The position numbers and the translations under genes were made by a program. The notes under the pieces are model-generated. The model searched no databases and had not been told where the DNA came from. It saw only the letters and a program-made list of their open reading frames with translations. A DNA stretch of 64,000 nucleotides from Thermocaproicibacter sp041859875. Lineage in GTDB: Bacteria > Bacillota > Clostridia > Oscillospirales > Acutalibacteraceae. The stretch lies in assembly GCA_041859875.1 (NCBI GenBank), contig JBFLFY010000009.1:1-64000 (forward strand), given 5' to 3'. Shown piece after piece: positions 34,146-42,245 of this stretch; position 1 is the first letter of the stretch, and every line of letters begins with the position of its first letter.

Positions 34146-34417
34146 ATTATCCACAATCCTTCCACCTTTATAGTATCAAATTCCAAAAGGTTCCGCAAGT
34201 AAACAGGGCACGAAACTTGACAGAATATACGCGTTCAGCGTAAAATATAGTCAATCATGTGGAAAATGGAGATGTCTAATGTCGTAATCAGGGTGAAAAA
34301 GTCAAAAGCAGCTTCTGCATCTGCCAAAGGTGAAAGTTTTGGCACTTACAAAACAGGAGTTATAATTTGCTTTCAGAAGGCGGGAGTACCGCCCTTTTCA
34401 GCAAAAAGGAGAATACC

Positions 34418-35635
34418 ATGATTAAAAAATGTACAGCAGTTCTGCTGTGTATCGCACTAACAGTTTCTTTTGCATTCCTTGCGGGATGCGGTCACAAAAA
34501 TGACATTTCTTCGGGAGCGGGAGCCAACGACTTTCCGGTGACAATTAATAATGTAACTATCGGCAGCGCGCCGACCGGAACCGCGGTGCTTTCACCCAAC
34601 GCGGCCGACGTTGTGCTGGCCCTCGGGTACGAGATTAACCTGAAGGCAAAAAGTGCAGACTGCACACAGGCGGATCTTTCAGCCCTGCCAAATGTAACCG
34701 CCAATGACGCCGATAAAATTAAAAACGACGGCGCCAACCTCGTCCTTGCGGACTCTACTTTAAAAGCTGAACAGAAATCTGCCTTAGAAAAGGCAGGGAT
34801 TACCGTAATAACCCTTGCTCCGGCTACCTCACGCTCCGATTTGCTGCGCCTGTATTCCCAGGTAGGTTCGGCCATGAAAGGCGCTGTAACCGGCTATAAA
34901 AAGGGCAGGTCGATTGCGAACGGAATTTTTGAAACCATTGACGACATTACACGTTCTGTCCCACAGAAAGTTACACTGCCTACTGCCGTTTACCTGTATG
35001 ACATAAAGGGCCGTGCTGCTACGGGTGACACCATTGCGGGCAGCCTTGTGAAAGCCGCCGGTCTTCAGAATATAGCCGACAGCACCATGGAAGGCAAGTA
35101 CTCTATTTCGGACATGCTGATTGCAAACCCCACTTACATTTTCTGTGCAAGAGGGCTGAGGTCCAGTATTATGGCGTCGCCGCAGTACGCCAGGCTTTCC
35201 GCTGTAAAGAACAAGCGGGTTTACGAAATGGACCCCAGCATGATGGCTCTTCAAGGGGAGCAAATGGTAAACGCTGTCAGCTTTATGGCCGGAACAGCGT
35301 ACCCACAGCTTTTGCAGGGCACTGTTTCCGACGGGACTTCGGAAAGCACCTCTTCTGCTTCTTCCACGAATGCCTCTTCGTCTTCATCAACTTCTTCAAG
35401 CCCTGTTAACACCAACCAGACCCTTCGCACCGGCATGAAGAACGACGATGTGCTGAAGATGCAGAACAGGCTGCTGCAGCTTGGCTATATGTTCGTAAAG
35501 CCGAGCGGGCTTTACGCAGATGGAACCGAACAGGCAGTAAAGGACTTTCAGTACCTGAACGAGCTTCCGTCGACCGGCATAGCAGACCCGGCAACACTGC
35601 AGAAGATTTTCTCCTCTTCCGCGAAAAAACGGTAA
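34418..35635 (+). CDS. BtuF/periplasmic-binding-like lipoprotein fused to a peptidoglycan-binding domain
   Basis: About 405 residues in three parts. (1) Lipoprotein signal ending FLAGC. (2) A class III metal-chelate/cobalamin-type binding domain (residues about 35-300): AVLSPNAADVVLALGYEINL, ALEKAGITVITLAPATS, ADSTMEGKYSISDMLIANPTYIF. (3) A Ser-rich linker and a PG_binding_1 domain (LRTGMKNDDVLKMQNRLLQLGY, then DGTEQAVKDFQ). No ABC permease or ATPase genes are adjacent, so the binding domain may have a wall-bound role. The ATG at 34418 is 9 bases after AAAGGAG. The fusion is unusual. Confidence 0.8.
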   Translation: MIKKCTAVLLCIALTVSFAFLAGCGHKNDISSGAGANDFPVTINNVTIGSAPTGTAVLSPNAADVVLALGYEINLKAKSADCTQADLSALPNVTANDADKIKNDGANLVLADSTLKAEQKSALEKAGITVITLAPATSRSDLLRLYSQVGSAMKGAVTGYKKGRSIANGIFETIDDITRSVPQKVTLPTAVYLYDIKGRAATGDTIAGSLVKAAGLQNIADSTMEGKYSISDMLIANPTYIFCARGLRSSIMASPQYARLSAVKNKRVYEMDPSMMALQGEQMVNAVSFMAGTAYPQLLQGTVSDGTSESTSSASSTNASSSSSTSSSPVNTNQTLRTGMKNDDVLKMQNRLLQLGYMFVKPSGLYADGTEQAVKDFQYLNELPSTGIADPATLQKIFSSSAKKR

Positions 35636-35688
35636 GTTTTGAAAAGGGTGAAGCACAGATTGCTTTGCCCTTTCTGCGTATTCCGTAA

Positions 35689-35717
35689 TTGACAAAACAG
35701 CGCCGATATTTTATAAT
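35689..35717 (+). promoter_or_regulatory. Consensus promoter of tRNA-Arg
   Basis: TTGACA (35689-35694), 17-base spacer, TATAAT (35712-35717): both hexamers are perfect. It lies 45 bases before the mature tRNA 5' end. Confidence 0.92.
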
Positions 35718-35727
35718 GGATAGGTGC

Positions 35728-35751
35728 CTGTTCCGGTTTAGACCGGAACAA
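35728..35751 (+). other. Hairpin in the 5' leader of pre-tRNA-Arg
   Basis: GTTCCGGT-TTAG-ACCGGAAC, a perfect 8-bp stem between the transcription start and the mature tRNA. It could guide processing of the leader; no known motif. Confidence 0.6.
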
Positions 35752-35761
35752 GCCTATCTTT

Positions 35762-35838
35762 GTCTTCGTAGCTCAGTTGGATAGAGCGACCGCCTCCTAA
35801 GCGGTAGGCCGGCGGTTCGAATCCGCCCGAGGACACCA
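35762..35838 (+). tRNA. tRNA-Arg (anticodon CCT)
   Basis: 77 nt with encoded CCA. Acceptor GTCTTCG / CGAGGAC (one T-G pair), D-arm GCTC-AGTTGGAT-AGAGC, anticodon arm CCGCC-TCCTAAG-CGG region with CCT, T-arm GGCGG-TTCGAAT-CCGCC. A perfect promoter lies upstream and a terminator downstream. Confidence 0.95.
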
Positions 35839-35842
35839 AAAG

Positions 35843-35889
35843 AATGCCGAAAAGCCCTGATTGATGGGGCTTTTCGGCATTTTCTTTTT
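35843..35889 (+). terminator. Terminator of tRNA-Arg
   Basis: AATGCCGAAAAGCCC pairs with GGGCTTTTCGGCATT around a short loop, followed by TTCTTTTTC. Confidence 0.9.
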
Positions 35890-36028
35890 CACGCATTTTC
35901 GCCCGAAGACTCAAAATGACTCATTCCATCTGAATACGCTAGGCCAGGAACTTATGCTCCGCAACGCTCAAGAACTTGCCCGCCAAATCGACCAGAATCA
36001 CACATTGCTTTCGAAATTCGGAAAATGA
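35864..36028 (+). pseudogene. Short open frame, possible 3' remnant of an element gene
   Basis: A 54-codon frame that begins inside the tRNA terminator and ends at TGA 36028. The second half (NTLGQELMLRNAQELARQID, then QNHTLLSKFGK) has protein-like composition and is more GC-rich than what follows. I do not recognise it. It has no ribosome site and may be the truncated end of a former gene left at the tRNA-Arg insertion hotspot. Confidence 0.3.
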
Positions 36029-36360
36029 GTTTCAAAATATACATATAGTGGTTTTGACGAGCAATGTTTACAAATTGTGTCATAAGTGTATAATAAAATT
36101 TATAAATAATGTAAAAAATAACATTTTATTAGCTGATTTGCACACGTAGAAATAATCTTTGCGGAAAGCGGTGATTCCAATGGACTTACAATGAGGTGAA
36201 AAATCCCTTTAGCAATTCAGTCTAGTTACAAATATATAATTTAGTGGGATACCGGCTATCCTTCCGGTACCTGTTATTTTCATTAAGACCTGAAATGCGC
36301 TGCGTTCCTTAATAGTTTTATAATTCTCAAAATCTAAGTCAATATATTTTCTATACATCA
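36029..36360. other. AT-rich gene-free region
   Basis: Strongly AT-rich, with no coding frame worth calling. A terminator-like hairpin TACCGG-N8-CCGGTA lies at about 36249-36268, followed by TTATTTT. Together with the next gene it forms an island of different base composition. Confidence 0.5.
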
Positions 36361-36411
36361 TAGACTCTGTCTAAATATATTATATATTATAGGTTATTTA
36401 GATAGAGTCTA
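36361..36411 (+). promoter_or_regulatory. Inverted repeat, probable operator of the DUF262 gene
   Basis: 17-base arms TAGACTCTGTCTAAATA (36361-36377) and TATTTAGATAGAGTCTA (36395-36411), 16 of 17 complementary, separated by 17 bases. The right arm touches the -35 box at 36412. Placement suits a repressor or activator site. Confidence 0.7.
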
Positions 36412-36440
36412 TTGACATTTTTCTATACTAATGATATATT
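36412..36440 (+). promoter_or_regulatory. Strong promoter of the DUF262 gene
   Basis: TTGACA (36412-36417), 17-base spacer, TATATT (36435-36440). Confidence 0.85.
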
Positions 36441-36471
36441 GTTTTTATAATATTTTAAGGGAGATTTTGTT

Positions 36472-37653
36472 ATGTCAATGATGATGGCGTTTTCATATGA
36501 TTCGCGGCCTATTCAAACAGTTACTAATCAAATTGTCAATGCTACAAAACGTGATGGAATTGATTTGCAACCACCTTATCAAAGAGGCTATATTTGGAGT
36601 AGCGAATTCAAGGATAAGCTAATATATAGTATTATAAAAGGGTATCCTATCGGAAATATAAGTTTAAGAGTCCGAACCAGCCATAATCAAAAAGGTGCAA
36701 TGCAAGAGGTAGTCGATGGGCAGCAGAGATTGACTACTATATATAATTTTATCAAGGGTAAATATACTGTTCAAGGAGATTATTCTCGGAAAATTATTGA
36801 ATATATTGTTGAATACATGGGAAATGATACAGACTCTGATTTTGTGAAACTCAAAAAGAAATTAAAAAACAAGGGTAAAATTTCAATTAAGTATATTCAA
36901 CTCCCAGAAACTATTAAAGATAATATGAATGCGTATAATATTTCTATTACTAATATAACCAATGCAACCGATAAAGAAATAACCGAGTATTTTAGATTTT
37001 TGCAAAACCAAGAAAGACTCCGAGCTGGCGAAATAATTAATTCAGTGCCTGATAGTGCCTTGGATATTTATCTGAAAAAGATTGATAATAAAAAACTTTT
37101 TTTGATGAAACTAGACTATTCAAACGAGAGAAGACAATTTGACAGAGCATTTTATAGTATTCTTGGTCTTTTGGATGGAGCTATTGGATTTGGTGTCATG
37201 GACAAAGTAGTACTTGACTATACATCTAATTGTATTGGATTGACTGATGTCGCTCAAAGGCAATGTTTATGTTTAATTGAGCAAATTAACTACATTTCTG
37301 GGGACTCTTCAATTCCTGTCGATTACATAAAATGTAATACGCGGGCGATGAAGTTTTTTTTACTTCTTTCTTCCTTAGGTCTTGTCGATTTTACCAAAAA
37401 TACCAAAAAAAAGCTTCAAGCACTGGGAGCAATTAACGCAAAATTATCTTCTTTTAGTTCAGCAAAGGCGGATAGCGTTCAAAAGGCTTTCTACGGCTAC
37501 TCAAATGCAGTAATTGATGAATTGCGGCTCGTCGCTTTAATATCTAAGGGCGGACATTCCTTTAAGCGTGTGCAAAACAGGATGGAAATACTTTCATATT
37601 ATATAAATGATTTTGAAAATAAAACAAAACCATCTGGTATTATTCCTGTATAA
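36472..37653 (+). CDS. DUF262 domain protein (GmrS/ParB-like nuclease fold), stand-alone
   Basis: 393 residues. The N-terminal DUF262 domain shows PPYQRGYIWSSEFKDKLIYS, then GYPIGNISLR, and the key motif EVVDGQQRLTTIYNF (D-G-Q-Q-R), followed by EYFRFLQNQERLRAGE. The rest is alpha-helical, without a GmrD/DUF1524 HNH part. DUF262 proteins occur in type IV restriction enzymes and other phage-defence systems. The gene is strongly AT-rich relative to its neighbours, lies downstream of tRNA-Arg and has its own strong promoter and operator, all pointing to horizontal transfer. AAGGGAG is 8 bases before the ATG. Confidence 0.85.
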   Translation: MSMMMAFSYDSRPIQTVTNQIVNATKRDGIDLQPPYQRGYIWSSEFKDKLIYSIIKGYPIGNISLRVRTSHNQKGAMQEVVDGQQRLTTIYNFIKGKYTVQGDYSRKIIEYIVEYMGNDTDSDFVKLKKKLKNKGKISIKYIQLPETIKDNMNAYNISITNITNATDKEITEYFRFLQNQERLRAGEIINSVPDSALDIYLKKIDNKKLFLMKLDYSNERRQFDRAFYSILGLLDGAIGFGVMDKVVLDYTSNCIGLTDVAQRQCLCLIEQINYISGDSSIPVDYIKCNTRAMKFFLLLSSLGLVDFTKNTKKKLQALGAINAKLSSFSSAKADSVQKAFYGYSNAVIDELRLVALISKGGHSFKRVQNRMEILSYYINDFENKTKPSGIIPV

Positions 37654-37745
37654 TTAATGAATAAGAATGATTGTTTATGAGAATTCTCTTGTTGTTAAGG
37701 GAGAGTTCTTTGTATGGAAAAGCAATAAAATTCACTGATAAAAAT

Positions 37746-37812
37746 AGGCCCCCGGATTACTCCGGAGGCCTTTGTCTATTTATTTACTTACACGGTCGCC
37801 GTGTGCTTTTTG
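37746..37812 (+). terminator. Two terminator-like hairpins after the DUF262 gene
   Basis: AGGCCCCCGGA pairs with TCCGGAGGCCT (37746-37771, one mismatch) followed by TTTG; then ACACGG-TCG-CCGTGT followed by GCTTTTT (about 37790-37812). Confidence 0.65.
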
Positions 37813-37857
37813 GCTTCCTTTTTGACAGCAGAGATCATCTGGAAAGGATGCGGTAAA

Positions 37858-38679
37858 ATGGCTGATCGAAAATATTTCAACGGCTTTCCGAAACGTTTTT
37901 TGATTGCTTTGCTGATTTATCTTATTCCGCTTGTAGGAAATCTTCGCTATGCCGGAGAATTAGGCAACAGCATTTTAGCGTACAGCCTTCTGACATTCGG
38001 TGGCCTGCAAATAACCGAAAGGATGGACATTTTTACTTTTATAGTTGGAATTGTACCGCCTTTTGTCGTCTTGTATGTTTTTTCTGATTTGATGCGGCAG
38101 GACTGCGAAATTAGCTGCACCTATGTGTTTACAAGGTACGGCAGCAGGAAGAAATGGTTTTTGCAGAAGATGCTTCAGCTCTTTTTCCAGATTTTTATCA
38201 CGTTTTTCCTGTTATTTCTGTCTGCCATACTTTTAGGTTTGGTATTTGGCCTTAAGGCGTCTTTCTTTTCCGGCCCGGCCTTTCAAGCGTACTGCGGCCT
38301 GCTGTTTTGCAATGTGGGCGCACTTTTTGTACTTGCCTTCCTGCAAAACGCACTTTCCCTCTGGTGCGGAAGCACACCATCTTTTTTGGCCGCCGCCATT
38401 CTTTATCTGGCGGGCGTGTTCTTGGCTTTTCTGCTTTACAGCAAAAATCCGGGCGGGAATCTCGGCTTGTCCTTCTTTCCGTCCACTTGCCAGATGTACC
38501 TATGGCATGACGATGTTTCGGTCCCCGCACTGGCGCATATGATTCAGCCAACTCCATTTACAGGGCTGCATTTGGCAGGTTCCTACGGTATCATTGCTCT
38601 GGAATCATTTTTCATTGGGTTCGCAGGCTGTCACTTTTTTGAAAAAAGCGACCTGATTAACGTGTTAAAGGAAGTATAA
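37858..38679 (+). CDS. ABC-2 type transporter permease (possibly DUF2705-like)
   Basis: 273 residues with six hydrophobic segments: FLIALLIYLIPLVGN, FIVGIVPPFVVLYVF, LFFQIFITFFLLFLSAILLG, LLFCNVGALFVLAF, FLAAAILYLAGVFLAFLLY, and a C-terminal one. The cytoplasmic stretch YVFTRYGSRKKWFLQKM resembles ABC-2/DUF2705 permeases. The ATG at 37858 is preferred to an upstream GTG region. Followed after 3 bases by its ATPase. Substrate unknown; peptides or antibiotics are usual for this class. Confidence 0.7.
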   Translation: MADRKYFNGFPKRFLIALLIYLIPLVGNLRYAGELGNSILAYSLLTFGGLQITERMDIFTFIVGIVPPFVVLYVFSDLMRQDCEISCTYVFTRYGSRKKWFLQKMLQLFFQIFITFFLLFLSAILLGLVFGLKASFFSGPAFQAYCGLLFCNVGALFVLAFLQNALSLWCGSTPSFLAAAILYLAGVFLAFLLYSKNPGGNLGLSFFPSTCQMYLWHDDVSVPALAHMIQPTPFTGLHLAGSYGIIALESFFIGFAGCHFFEKSDLINVLKEV

Positions 38680-38682
38680 GAT

Positions 38683-39336
38683 ATGTCGGTTGTTGAAATT
38701 CAAAATTTAACGAAAAAAATCAAGAATAAAATTATTCTCTCCCATATTAATCTGTCCCTTGAAGCGGGTACAGCGAACGGATTCTATGGCCATAACGGCT
38801 CCGGAAAATCGATGCTGTTCCGGGCCATTGCAGGGCTGATTCAGCCCACAGAGGGTTCGGTAAAAGCCTTTGGAAAGGAAATCGGCAAAGACGTGTCTTT
38901 CCCGGAAAGCATGGGGCTTGTGATTGAATCCGTTGGTTTTTGGCCCTATTACACCGGCTTTGAAAATCTGAAAGCACTGGCGTCCATTAAGAACACAATT
39001 TCCGATGAAGAGATTAAAAATGCCATTTGCCGTGTTGGGCTTGACCCGGATGACAAACGGACTTACCGGAAATATTCACTCGGCATGAAGCAGCGGCTTG
39101 GAATTGCGCAGGCCATTATGGAAAAGCCAAACCTGATTTTATTGGACGAACCGACGAACGCGCTTGACGAGGACGGTGTACAGAAAATACGCACTATTAT
39201 TCAGGAAGAAGTAAAACGGGGCGCCTGCGTCCTAATTGCCAGCCACAACAGGGAAGACTTAGCGCTGCTTTGCAGCCGCTTCTTTAAGATGGATGACGGC
39301 GAGTTAAAGGAAACGGCAGAGGAGATGAAAGCATGA
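38683..39336 (+). CDS. ABC transporter ATP-binding protein
   Basis: 217 residues. Walker A GHNGSGKS, Q-loop region GLVIESVGFWPYY, signature YSLGMKQRLGIAQ, Walker B LILLDEPTNALD, switch His LIASHNRED. This form (ESxGFxP and SLGMKQR) is the exporter class linked to ABC-2 permeases. It overlaps the next gene by 4 bases (ATGA). Confidence 0.9.
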   Translation: MSVVEIQNLTKKIKNKIILSHINLSLEAGTANGFYGHNGSGKSMLFRAIAGLIQPTEGSVKAFGKEIGKDVSFPESMGLVIESVGFWPYYTGFENLKALASIKNTISDEEIKNAICRVGLDPDDKRTYRKYSLGMKQRLGIAQAIMEKPNLILLDEPTNALDEDGVQKIRTIIQEEVKRGACVLIASHNREDLALLCSRFFKMDDGELKETAEEMKA

Positions 39337-40013
39337 AGCTGAAATTATATTTTATCCCCCTTGCTTTTGTCGTTGCCGCCATGCTCTTTGCCGGGGCTGC
39401 CCATTTCTCTTTTCAAGACATTGGGGATGGAATCAATAGCTATTATTATGATTCTGCTGGAGGTCTGGATGAGGCTTTGAAGAACACCAATATTTCTTCT
39501 CCGCAAGATATTATCAAACAGGCAGACATCATTGTAAAAGCTCGATACAGTGGAAATTATGAGGTCACAGGACTGGGAGTTTATTATCAGCTGAAGGTTT
39601 CAGATGTTTTTCACGGGGACTCGTCCTTAAAAGGGAACTGCATCACAATGATTCAGGATGCTGACGTTATGCCTGACGAAAAATACATTTCTCCGAACGA
39701 CTGGCTTTCGACCCCACTGCAAAAAGGAAAAGAATATATTCTTTTGTTAAAGCATAAGGACTTTGACCCGGACAGAATTTTAACGGCTTCGCAGAAGCAG
39801 CAGTATTATCCTGTGTCGAACACGATTCTGGGATGTTACCTGCTTACAGACAGCCCACAGACGGAAGTCATCAATGCTACGCATAGCCGCAATAACTCAA
39901 GTATTCTCGTGCAAAATATACGGGGAAAAGAAGTTTTCGCAACAAACAAGAAATATCTGAACAAGTATTACCAGTATAAGTCCCAGATTTTCAAGCAGCT
40001 CGGCATAAAATAA
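39333..40013 (+). CDS. Secreted or membrane-anchored protein of unknown function in an ABC operon
   Basis: 226 residues with one N-terminal hydrophobic segment (LYFIPLAFVVAAMLFAGA) and a soluble, probably extracellular domain: IIKQADIIVKARYSGNYEV, YYQLKVSDVFHGDSSLKG and YILLLKHKDFDPDRILTAS. The strand pattern looks like an Ig- or OB-like beta domain. I do not recognise the family. It is translationally coupled to the ATPase (ATGA overlap), so it is probably an accessory subunit of the exporter. Confidence 0.65.
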   Translation: MKLKLYFIPLAFVVAAMLFAGAAHFSFQDIGDGINSYYYDSAGGLDEALKNTNISSPQDIIKQADIIVKARYSGNYEVTGLGVYYQLKVSDVFHGDSSLKGNCITMIQDADVMPDEKYISPNDWLSTPLQKGKEYILLLKHKDFDPDRILTASQKQQYYPVSNTILGCYLLTDSPQTEVINATHSRNNSSILVQNIRGKEVFATNKKYLNKYYQYKSQIFKQLGIK

Positions 40014-40108
40014 ATGTCTTTTCCGCTCTTTTGCAGTATTCATATTGGCAGGGATGTGCATTTCCAGAGCGGCTATAATTTGTAGCTTAATACAATGAGT
40101 TATCTTTT

Positions 40109-41473
40109 TTAAGTGTGCAAAACCTTTTGTTCTGCTTTAGCGCGGATAATATGCTTCCATTTTCCTGTGCGGTATTCGGCATAAGAGATGATGAAGTTTA
40201 CAAGCCAACCGATTGGCACTGCGCACCACACCAGGGCAATGCCATAGTGCGGTGCCAGTGTAACAGCAACCGCCACACGAATGGTAAGGTTTGCGAGGTT
40301 TGCAACGGTAAACATCTTCATATCTCCGGCGCCGCGAAGCAAACCGTCCGTTACCATTTTCAGCCCAATCAGAAGGAAAAACCATCCCATGAATTTCAGG
40401 TAGGAAGTCCCTGTCTGAAACGCCAGGCGAGTGCCGTTGTCGCCAAGGAACATGGAAACGATGGAGGTGTGGAAAAGCTCCAGCATAATGCAGATAATTC
40501 CGGCGAAAAACAGGGCAATCCATTTTACCACACGGTAGCCTTTGACCACACGCTGTTCCTCGCCCGCGCCAAGGTTCTGTGCTGTGTACGCCGAAATGGC
40601 ATTCCCCATTGCCGCCATTGGAACGACGCAGATGCTTTCTACACGCATGGCTGCCGAAAACCCAGCCAGCATTTCCGCCCCAAAACTGTTTACCACGGAC
40701 TGAACGAGCATCATGCCAATCGAAACGGTTGACTGCTGAAGGATCGATGGCAGGGCAATGCGGGCCATGTTTTTTAATTCTGCGCCATTAAATATTCCCG
40801 CCTGCCCCGACGGGTAGGAACGCAATTCTCTTAAAAACAGCAAAAACGAAATTACTGCGGAAATCCCCTGGGCAATGAGCGTTGCCCACGCGACACCTGC
40901 TACGCCGAGGTGCAGCGAACAAACCATATAAACATCCAGAAAAACATTCAGGACAGAAGAAAAGATTAAGAGGTATAAAGGAATGCTGGAACGGCCAATC
41001 GCGTTAAACAAGGCAGAAAGCACATTGTACAGAAACAGGAATGGAAGGCCCAGAAAATAAATATTCAGATAAACCACGGTCATATCCATTATATCAGCTG
41101 GCGTTCCCAGCAGCTGCATCAAGGCTTTTCCGCACAGAAACCCCAAAAGCCCCAGCACAATACCCGTAATTAAAAAAGCAATCAGTGCTGTGTATGACGC
41201 TTGCTTCATCTTGCCATATTCCCGCGCGCCAAAGTAGCGGCTGATGATAACGGATGCCCCTACCCCTCCGCCAATCGCAACACAGATAAACACGTTAGTG
41301 ACGGAATAGGACGCTCCGACGGCGGCCAGTGCGTTTTGACTGACAAAACGCCCCACCACAATGGAATCGACCATGGTGTAAAACTGCTGAAATAAATTTC
41401 CGATAATCATTGGCAAAGCAAAAACGATGAGCGCTTTCATTGGCTTTTCATGTATGAGATATTCTTTGTCCAT
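40109..41473 (-). CDS. MATE family efflux transporter
   Basis: About 454 residues, 12 membrane helices in two repeats of six. Typical stretches: LIVFALPMIIGNLFQQFYTMVDSIVVGRFV, GGGVGASVIISRYFGA, and in the second half IALPSILQQSTVSIGMMLVQ and ENLGAGEEQR-like AQNLGAGEEQRV. Sodium- or proton-driven export of cationic drugs is expected. The start is set at ATG 41473 by homology (MDKEYLIHEKPM); the nearest good Shine-Dalgarno (AAAGGAAA) is 17 bases away and precedes a 2-codon frame ATG-CAG-TAA. Downstream of marR and probably controlled by it. Confidence 0.9.
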   Translation of the reverse strand: MDKEYLIHEKPMKALIVFALPMIIGNLFQQFYTMVDSIVVGRFVSQNALAAVGASYSVTNVFICVAIGGGVGASVIISRYFGAREYGKMKQASYTALIAFLITGIVLGLLGFLCGKALMQLLGTPADIMDMTVVYLNIYFLGLPFLFLYNVLSALFNAIGRSSIPLYLLIFSSVLNVFLDVYMVCSLHLGVAGVAWATLIAQGISAVISFLLFLRELRSYPSGQAGIFNGAELKNMARIALPSILQQSTVSIGMMLVQSVVNSFGAEMLAGFSAAMRVESICVVPMAAMGNAISAYTAQNLGAGEEQRVVKGYRVVKWIALFFAGIICIMLELFHTSIVSMFLGDNGTRLAFQTGTSYLKFMGWFFLLIGLKMVTDGLLRGAGDMKMFTVANLANLTIRVAVAVTLAPHYGIALVWCAVPIGWLVNFIISYAEYRTGKWKHIIRAKAEQKVLHT

Positions 41474-41590
41474 TTTTTTACTGCATTTTTCCTTTCGTTT
41501 GCTGCCTGTGCAGCCAGCAATGAGTATGATGTAGAGATACTGTACAAAAGCTGTACATCCCGCCCTTCCCTCAGTCAAACAGTCACAATT

Positions 41591-42040
41591 TCACTTCCCC
41601 TTTTGCAAAATCTCCAAAAATTCAGAAAGAAATCCGGCAAGAAACCGCAGCTGCTCTGCCGAGGCGTTTGCCAAAAGAGAAGCAATCACCGTGCGGTACT
41701 TTTCGTGGGCTTGTTTATGATTTTCTGCGGCTGTTTTTCCGTTTTCCGTCAGCCGCAGAATTATTTTTTTGTCGTCGCTGGGGCTGGTTGTCTTCTGAAC
41801 CATCTGCTTGCGCACCAGGCGCTTGGCCGTCTGGGAAGCGGCACCTCTTGTAATGCCAAGCTGTCGGGCAATTCCAGAGATATGCAGGCCGGGATGCTCC
41901 AAAATGCACTGGAGCATCGTAATTTCAGAGTGATAAAGTTCCGTGCCGGTGCCAAATGTTCTGGCCGTTCGGTCTTTTTCATAGAAGGTGCAGATAACAT
42001 CGAGTAAGGTTTCCCCAATTTGCTCTTTTTTCTGTTCCAT
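41591..42040 (-). CDS. MarR-family transcriptional regulator
   Basis: 149 residues. Winged helix region ITMLQCILEHPGLHISGIARQLGITRGAASQTAKRLVRKQMVQKTTSPSDDKKIILRLTENG, with the wing basic/acidic pattern DDKK of MarR. The ATG at 42040 has no ribosome site and lies 6 bases after a near-consensus -10, so the mRNA may be leaderless. It precedes the MATE gene in the same direction and likely represses it. Confidence 0.9.
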   Translation of the reverse strand: MEQKKEQIGETLLDVICTFYEKDRTARTFGTGTELYHSEITMLQCILEHPGLHISGIARQLGITRGAASQTAKRLVRKQMVQKTTSPSDDKKIILRLTENGKTAAENHKQAHEKYRTVIASLLANASAEQLRFLAGFLSEFLEILQKGK

Positions 42041-42075
42041 ACCTATATTGTATAGTATGTATGCAAAACTGTCAA
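42041..42075 (-). promoter_or_regulatory. Promoter and overlapping operator of marR
   Basis: Reading leftwards, TTGACA (42075-42070), 17-base spacer, TACAAT (42052-42047). An imperfect palindrome CATACTATA / TATAGGTATG covers the -10 and the start codon, a fit for autoregulation by MarR. Confidence 0.8.
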
Positions 42076-42245
42076 CAAGGAGGCAGCGGAACTGCCTACG
42101 ATCAAGAAAACAATTTATCAATTCTCTCATGATATTACTAGATAGAACAAATAGGGCATTTTTAAAAACGCTCTCGCAGCAGTGAAGGCTCCCGATGGTG
42201 TTTCCCCGCAGCGCGTCAAATGCGCTGACGTCTGTCTTTTTACTC

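Noticed and set aside
35762..37812. Direct repeat of the tRNA-Arg 3' end bounding the DUF262 island
   Set aside because: No copy of the tRNA-Arg T-arm or acceptor sequence was found on the right side, so integration there is inferred from composition only.
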